A DNA stretch of 64,000 nucleotides from assembly GCF_003917135.1 (NCBI RefSeq), contig NZ_RPDI01000011.1, forward strand, positions 28,929 through 92,928. Reading direction: 5' to 3'. Within the stretch, counting starts at the first letter, position 1. Every line of letters starts with the position of its first letter. Under the pieces are notes generated by a model. That model did not search any database. It was not told the DNA's origin and saw nothing but the letters and a program-made list of their open reading frames with translations. Positions 61,558-64,000 of the stretch are shown here, one piece after another. The position numbers were made by a program, and so were the translations under genes. Source of the stretch: Leucobacter chromiireducens (GTDB taxonomy: Bacteria > Actinomycetota > Actinomycetes > Actinomycetales > Microbacteriaceae).

Positions 61558-62034
61558 ATGCCAAAGGAGACCGGCGAGAAGCTGATCGCCTCGAACAAGA
61601 AGGCCAGGCACGAGTACCACATCCTCGACACCTACGAGGCCGGGATGGTGCTCACCGGAAGCGAGGTGAAGTCGCTCCGCATGGGACGCGCGTCGCTCGT
61701 CGACGGCTACGTGTTCATCGAGCGCGGGGAGGCCTGGCTCGACGCGGCGTACATCCCCGAGTACCTGAACGGCTCGTGGACGAACCACGCGCCGCGCCGC
61801 AAGCGCAAGCTCCTGCTGCACCGCCAGCAGATCGACAAGCTGTACCAGAAGACCCGCGAGGGCGGCATGACGATCGTGCCGCTGCGCCTGTACTTCCTTG
61901 ACGGCCGCGCGAAGGTGGAGATCGCCCTCGCGAAGGGCAAGAAGGAGTACGACAAGCGGCAGACGCTGCGCGAGCGCCAGGACACCCGCGAGGCTGAGCG
62001 CGCGATGCGCCAGCGCAACCAGATGGGCGACTAG
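61558..62034 (+). CDS. smpB: SsrA-binding protein SmpB
   Basis: A 158-residue partner of tmRNA in trans-translation. Family pattern: [58 protein letters not shown], then [12 protein letters not shown] and the basic C-terminal tail [27 protein letters not shown] that enters the ribosomal decoding centre. ATG 61558 has AGAGAGG eight bases before; GTG 61552 is an alternative. The tmRNA gene is 0.8 kb downstream. Confidence 0.96.
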   Translation: MPKETGEKLIASNKKARHEYHILDTYEAGMVLTGSEVKSLRMGRASLVDGYVFIERGEAWLDAAYIPEYLNGSWTNHAPRRKRKLLLHRQQIDKLYQKTREGGMTIVPLRLYFLDGRAKVEIALAKGKKEYDKRQTLRERQDTREAERAMRQRNQMGD

Positions 62035-62070
62035 CTCGATGCGGTGCGGTGCCGAGCGGTCGGGGCGCTG

Positions 62071-62697
62071 ATGTCGGCGCCAGTGACCGGCTCCGCCGGC
62101 GACCGCGGGCTGCGCGTCCGCAAGGATCCCGATGAGCGGCGCGAGGAGATCCTCGCCGAGGCCGCGCGCATCGCGCTGGCCGATGGCCTCGAGCGGATCA
62201 CGCTGCGCGAGGTCGCCGCGGGGCTCGGGGTGCGTCCCGGACTGATCGGGCACTACTTCCCGGCGGTTGGGGAGCTCGTCGGGGCGGCGTTCGCGCGCGC
62301 GGTGTCGCGCGAGCGTGATCGGCTCTTCGAGAGCTCGGGATCCCCGCTGGCCAGGCTCGCCGAGTTCGTCGCCCGCGCGGAGAGCCCCGAGGCGCGGGTG
62401 CTCGGCCGGCTGTGGCTGAACGCGCGCCACCTCGCGCGGTTCCAGCCGGCGCTCGCCGACGCGATCGCGCAGCAGGAGCGGCTCGACGAGGAGCGGCTCG
62501 TCGCGCTCATCGAGGCGGGGAACTCCGCGGGGGAGTTCGCCGCGCCGGATCCCCAGGCCGCGTGCGTCCGGATCTGGATGGCGGTCGACGGGCTTGGGGC
62601 CTACGCGAACAGCCCCGCCGTGAGCGAGGACCCCGCGTACGGCGGCTTCGTCGCCGATGTGTGCCAGTGGTCGCTCGGCCTGCGTGATCCGCTGTGA
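62071..62697 (+). CDS. TetR-family transcriptional regulator
   Basis: A 208-residue regulator. The N-terminal TetR helix-turn-helix includes RREEILAEAARIALADGLERITLREVAAGLGVRPGLIGHYFPAVGELVGAAF. The C-terminal ligand domain is helical with a BetI-like feel (VLGRLWLNARHLARFQPALADAI). ATG 62071; an in-frame GTG at 62044 is possible. It sits between smpB and ssrA, an insertion into the usual smpB-ssrA neighbourhood. No target can be proposed. Confidence 0.9.
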   Translation: MSAPVTGSAGDRGLRVRKDPDERREEILAEAARIALADGLERITLREVAAGLGVRPGLIGHYFPAVGELVGAAFARAVSRERDRLFESSGSPLARLAEFVARAESPEARVLGRLWLNARHLARFQPALADAIAQQERLDEERLVALIEAGNSAGEFAAPDPQAACVRIWMAVDGLGAYANSPAVSEDPAYGGFVADVCQWSLGLRDPL

Positions 62698-62729
62698 GCG
62701 GAGTCTGGGCGGCGGGGCATCGGCGGTGC

Positions 62730-62735
62730 TAGAAT
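62730..62735 (+). promoter_or_regulatory. -10 element (TAGAAT) for tmRNA gene
   Basis: TAGAAT about 80 bases before the mature tmRNA 5' end, implying a 5' precursor trimmed by RNase P. Confidence 0.5.
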
Positions 62736-62816
62736 GAGTGTTCCGGCGTTCGCGCCGGGTGACAATTCCACAGTGTGATGCGAATACCCCAAGTGTGCGC
62801 CGCGTGCGGTGACACA

Positions 62817-63189
62817 GGGGGCCGATCGGATTCGACACGTCGATTTGAGACTGTGAGAAGCGGGTCGAGGACGCGGAGTTATCTCGTTAACGCCCTTCGC
62901 AAACAATAGGTGCAACTTCTAAGCGCACCGACTTCGCTCTCGCTGCCTAAGCACGAGACCGAGTCCGTCAGGCCGGGTGTGCCTTCGCCCCGGTTTCCTG
63001 GCGTCATCTAGAGGGCTTGCTCGCACGCTGAGTCTCAGGGCGTGTGGGGACTTTTTCTGAGGCTGGGCCTGTCGTACTAGGTGTTCGTGACACAGTGCGG
63101 GGCCGAGTAGAACGCTTGCACGAACTACACCCGTAGAAGGCATGGAATCATCGAAGTGGACCGGGGTTCAATTCCCCGCGGCTCCACCA
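62817..63189 (+). ncRNA. ssrA: Transfer-messenger RNA (ssrA)
   Basis: The tRNA-like ends pair: 5' GGGGCCG against 3' CGGCTCC, discriminator A and encoded CCA (63187-63189); the T-arm GGGGTTCAATTCCCC lies just before. The tag frame starts at GCA 62912 and ends at TAA 62948-62950, encoding A-T-S-K-R-T-D-F-A-L-A-A. Between lie the pseudoknot-rich GC segments. About 373 bases, a normal one-piece tmRNA. A 15-bp terminator hairpin follows. Confidence 0.96.
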
Positions 63190-63215
63190 GTGTTCGCATC
63201 ACACCATGGAATGAC

Positions 63216-63248
63216 CGAGGGCCCCAGATCGCTGATCTGGGGCCCTCG
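63216..63248 (+). terminator. Terminator hairpin after tmRNA
   Basis: CGAGGGCCCCAGATC (63216-63230), loop GCT, GATCTGGGGCCCTCG (63234-63248), then TGTGTG. Confidence 0.8.
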
Positions 63249-63290
63249 TGTGTGTGGCGGCGTGCGCGCTGCGCGGCGCGCGGCCGGTGC

Positions 63291-63743
63291 CTATGCGGCC
63301 TCGGCGATGGAGAGCACCTCGTCGATGAACAGCTGCCACCCCTCGAGGGTCGCGGCCTTCTGCTCGTGCGGGAAGTCGGGGGTCTCCTGCGTGAGGTGGA
63401 TCGACGCGCCGCCGTCGGCCGGCATGATCCCGATCGAGACGGGTGCCTGCGGCGAATCGGGGCCGGGCTCGTCGGTGAGGGTGAACGTGAAGCGGTGCGG
63501 CGCGTCGACCTCGACGAAGCGGCCCTCCCAATCGATGGTGTTGCCATCGGGCAGGATCATCGTGGCCGCCCAGGTGCGGCCCACCTCCGCGGTGAAGTCG
63601 AGCCGGTCGGCGGGGACCTCGACGTCGGGGCCGCCGAACCAGCGTGCGAAGGACTCGGCCTCGCTGAACGCCGCGAAGACCGCCGCCGGCTGGGCGGTGG
63701 TCGTGCGATCGATCTCGATGCCTGCTGCGGTGACTCCGGTCAT
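63291..63743 (-). CDS. SRPBCC/AHSA1-domain protein
   Basis: A 150-residue protein of the Bet v1/START-like superfamily. The AHSA1-type pattern is visible in TAQPAAVFAAFSEAESFARWFGGP near the N-terminus, then GRFVEVDAPHRFTFTLTDEP and ending EGWQLFIDEVLSI (LEGWQ...L is typical of the last helix). Such proteins bind small hydrophobic ligands or act as Hsp90 activators; the role here is unknown. Start ATG 63743. It has its own unit, convergent with the tmRNA. Confidence 0.88.
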   Translation of the reverse strand: MTGVTAAGIEIDRTTTAQPAAVFAAFSEAESFARWFGGPDVEVPADRLDFTAEVGRTWAATMILPDGNTIDWEGRFVEVDAPHRFTFTLTDEPGPDSPQAPVSIGIMPADGGASIHLTQETPDFPHEQKAATLEGWQLFIDEVLSIAEAA

Positions 63744-63815
63744 GGGGGACTCCGATCGTCGGGGTGTGGTGAGGCGAGCATAGCGCGCCGGTGCCGTCCG
63801 CCACGCGTCCCCCGG

Positions 63816-63888
63816 CGGATCGGGGTCACTCCGGCAGGGTGTCGGGCCCGTTCGCTGCGCGACACCCTGCCGGAGTGACCCCGATCCG
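63816..63888. repeat. Dispersed palindromic element, copy 2 (29-bp arms, 15-base loop)
   Basis: Arms 63816-63844 and 63860-63888 are perfect reverse complements. The arm differs from copy 1 at 22786 only by CC for TT, with the opposite arm changed to match. Loop length is again 15 bases but its sequence differs. Lies between the SRPBCC gene start and the next gene end. Confidence 0.9.
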
Positions 63889-63926
63889 GGGGCGGGGGTG
63901 GGGAGGGGGATCTCGGGGCGGCGGGG

Positions 63927-64000
63927 TCAGCCGGCCGGGCGCTCGATGCCGAAGAGCGCGTGCGCAGCCGCCTGCGCCTCATCCGCGCGGCCCGCGCGCG
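63927..64000 (-). CDS. 3' end of an unidentified gene (cut by window edge)
   Basis: A minus-strand frame enters from the right edge and ends at 63927 with ADEAQAAAHALFGIERPAG before the TGA. Too short to identify. The coding call rests on composition and the position next to the palindromic element, as at copy 1. Confidence 0.45.
   Translation of the reverse strand, partial: RAGRADEAQAAAHALFGIERPAG

Noticed and set aside
62919..63143. A 74-codon frame on the minus strand over the tmRNA
   Set aside because: Lies entirely inside ssrA, whose ends, tag and CCA are clear.

Overview
The window is a gene-dense, high-GC chromosomal segment from an actinobacterium. The evidence is GC-rich third codon positions throughout, many start codons sitting 6 to 9 bases after a TANNNT-type -10 box (leaderless transcripts), an actinobacterial tmRNA tag (ATSKRTDFALAA), the order prfB-ftsE-ftsX-smpB-ssrA, and regulators resembling RamA and RamB. 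A member of the Microbacteriaceae, possibly Leucobacter, is my best guess; that is inference, not a database result. Almost all genes look chromosomal and intact. No insertion sequence, prophage, CRISPR array or rRNA was seen.

Layout. 1-2101: a two-component system whose kinase (cut by the left edge) and response regulator enclose a small secreted protein ending in a Cys-flanked peptide; the three genes are linked by GTGA overlaps. 2128-4791: metY and metX for direct sulfhydrylation to homocysteine. 4975-13603: an SDR oxidoreductase, ung, ribosomal protein L25, pth, mfd, a lipoprotein and mazG, a translation and DNA-repair block. 13600-16746: a GAF/LuxR regulator facing a DUF485 plus ActP acetate symporter pair. 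16846-22669: hisS, a VOC protein, enolase, a DivIC/FtsB-like protein, DUF501 and a type II NADH dehydrogenase. 22894-26339: a RamB-like regulator divergent from PEP carboxykinase. 26632-28551: a large cell-wall-anchored surface protein, followed by an unusual short-armed tRNA-Leu(UAA). 28787-31086: a polar amino-acid ABC transporter. 31360-42202: a small membrane protein, a PLP enzyme coupled to a lactone oxidase, lemA and a HtpX-like protease, an MFS transporter, aspartate ammonia-lyase, an FAH-family hydrolase, an FKBP isomerase and a purine permease.

42275-55703 is dominated by nitrogen and polyamine use: an orphan PotD-like lipoprotein, an inositol-phosphatase family enzyme, an ammonium transporter behind a GlnR-like operator, rpsO, an accessory AbiEi/DUF559-like gene, then an Lrp regulator and class III aminotransferase divergent from a complete polyamine-type ABC transporter and an APC permease. 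55773-57931 holds a YczE membrane protein divergent from a MocR regulator. 57998-63189 is the conserved prfB-ftsE-ftsX-smpB-(TetR)-ssrA segment for termination, division and ribosome rescue. FtsE carries a long repetitive C-terminal tail. The right end holds an SRPBCC protein and the tail of another gene.

The observations most worth following are the peptide-encoding two-component operon at the left end and a dispersed palindromic element present twice (22786-22856 and 63816-63888), whose two copies differ only by compensatory base changes in the stem.
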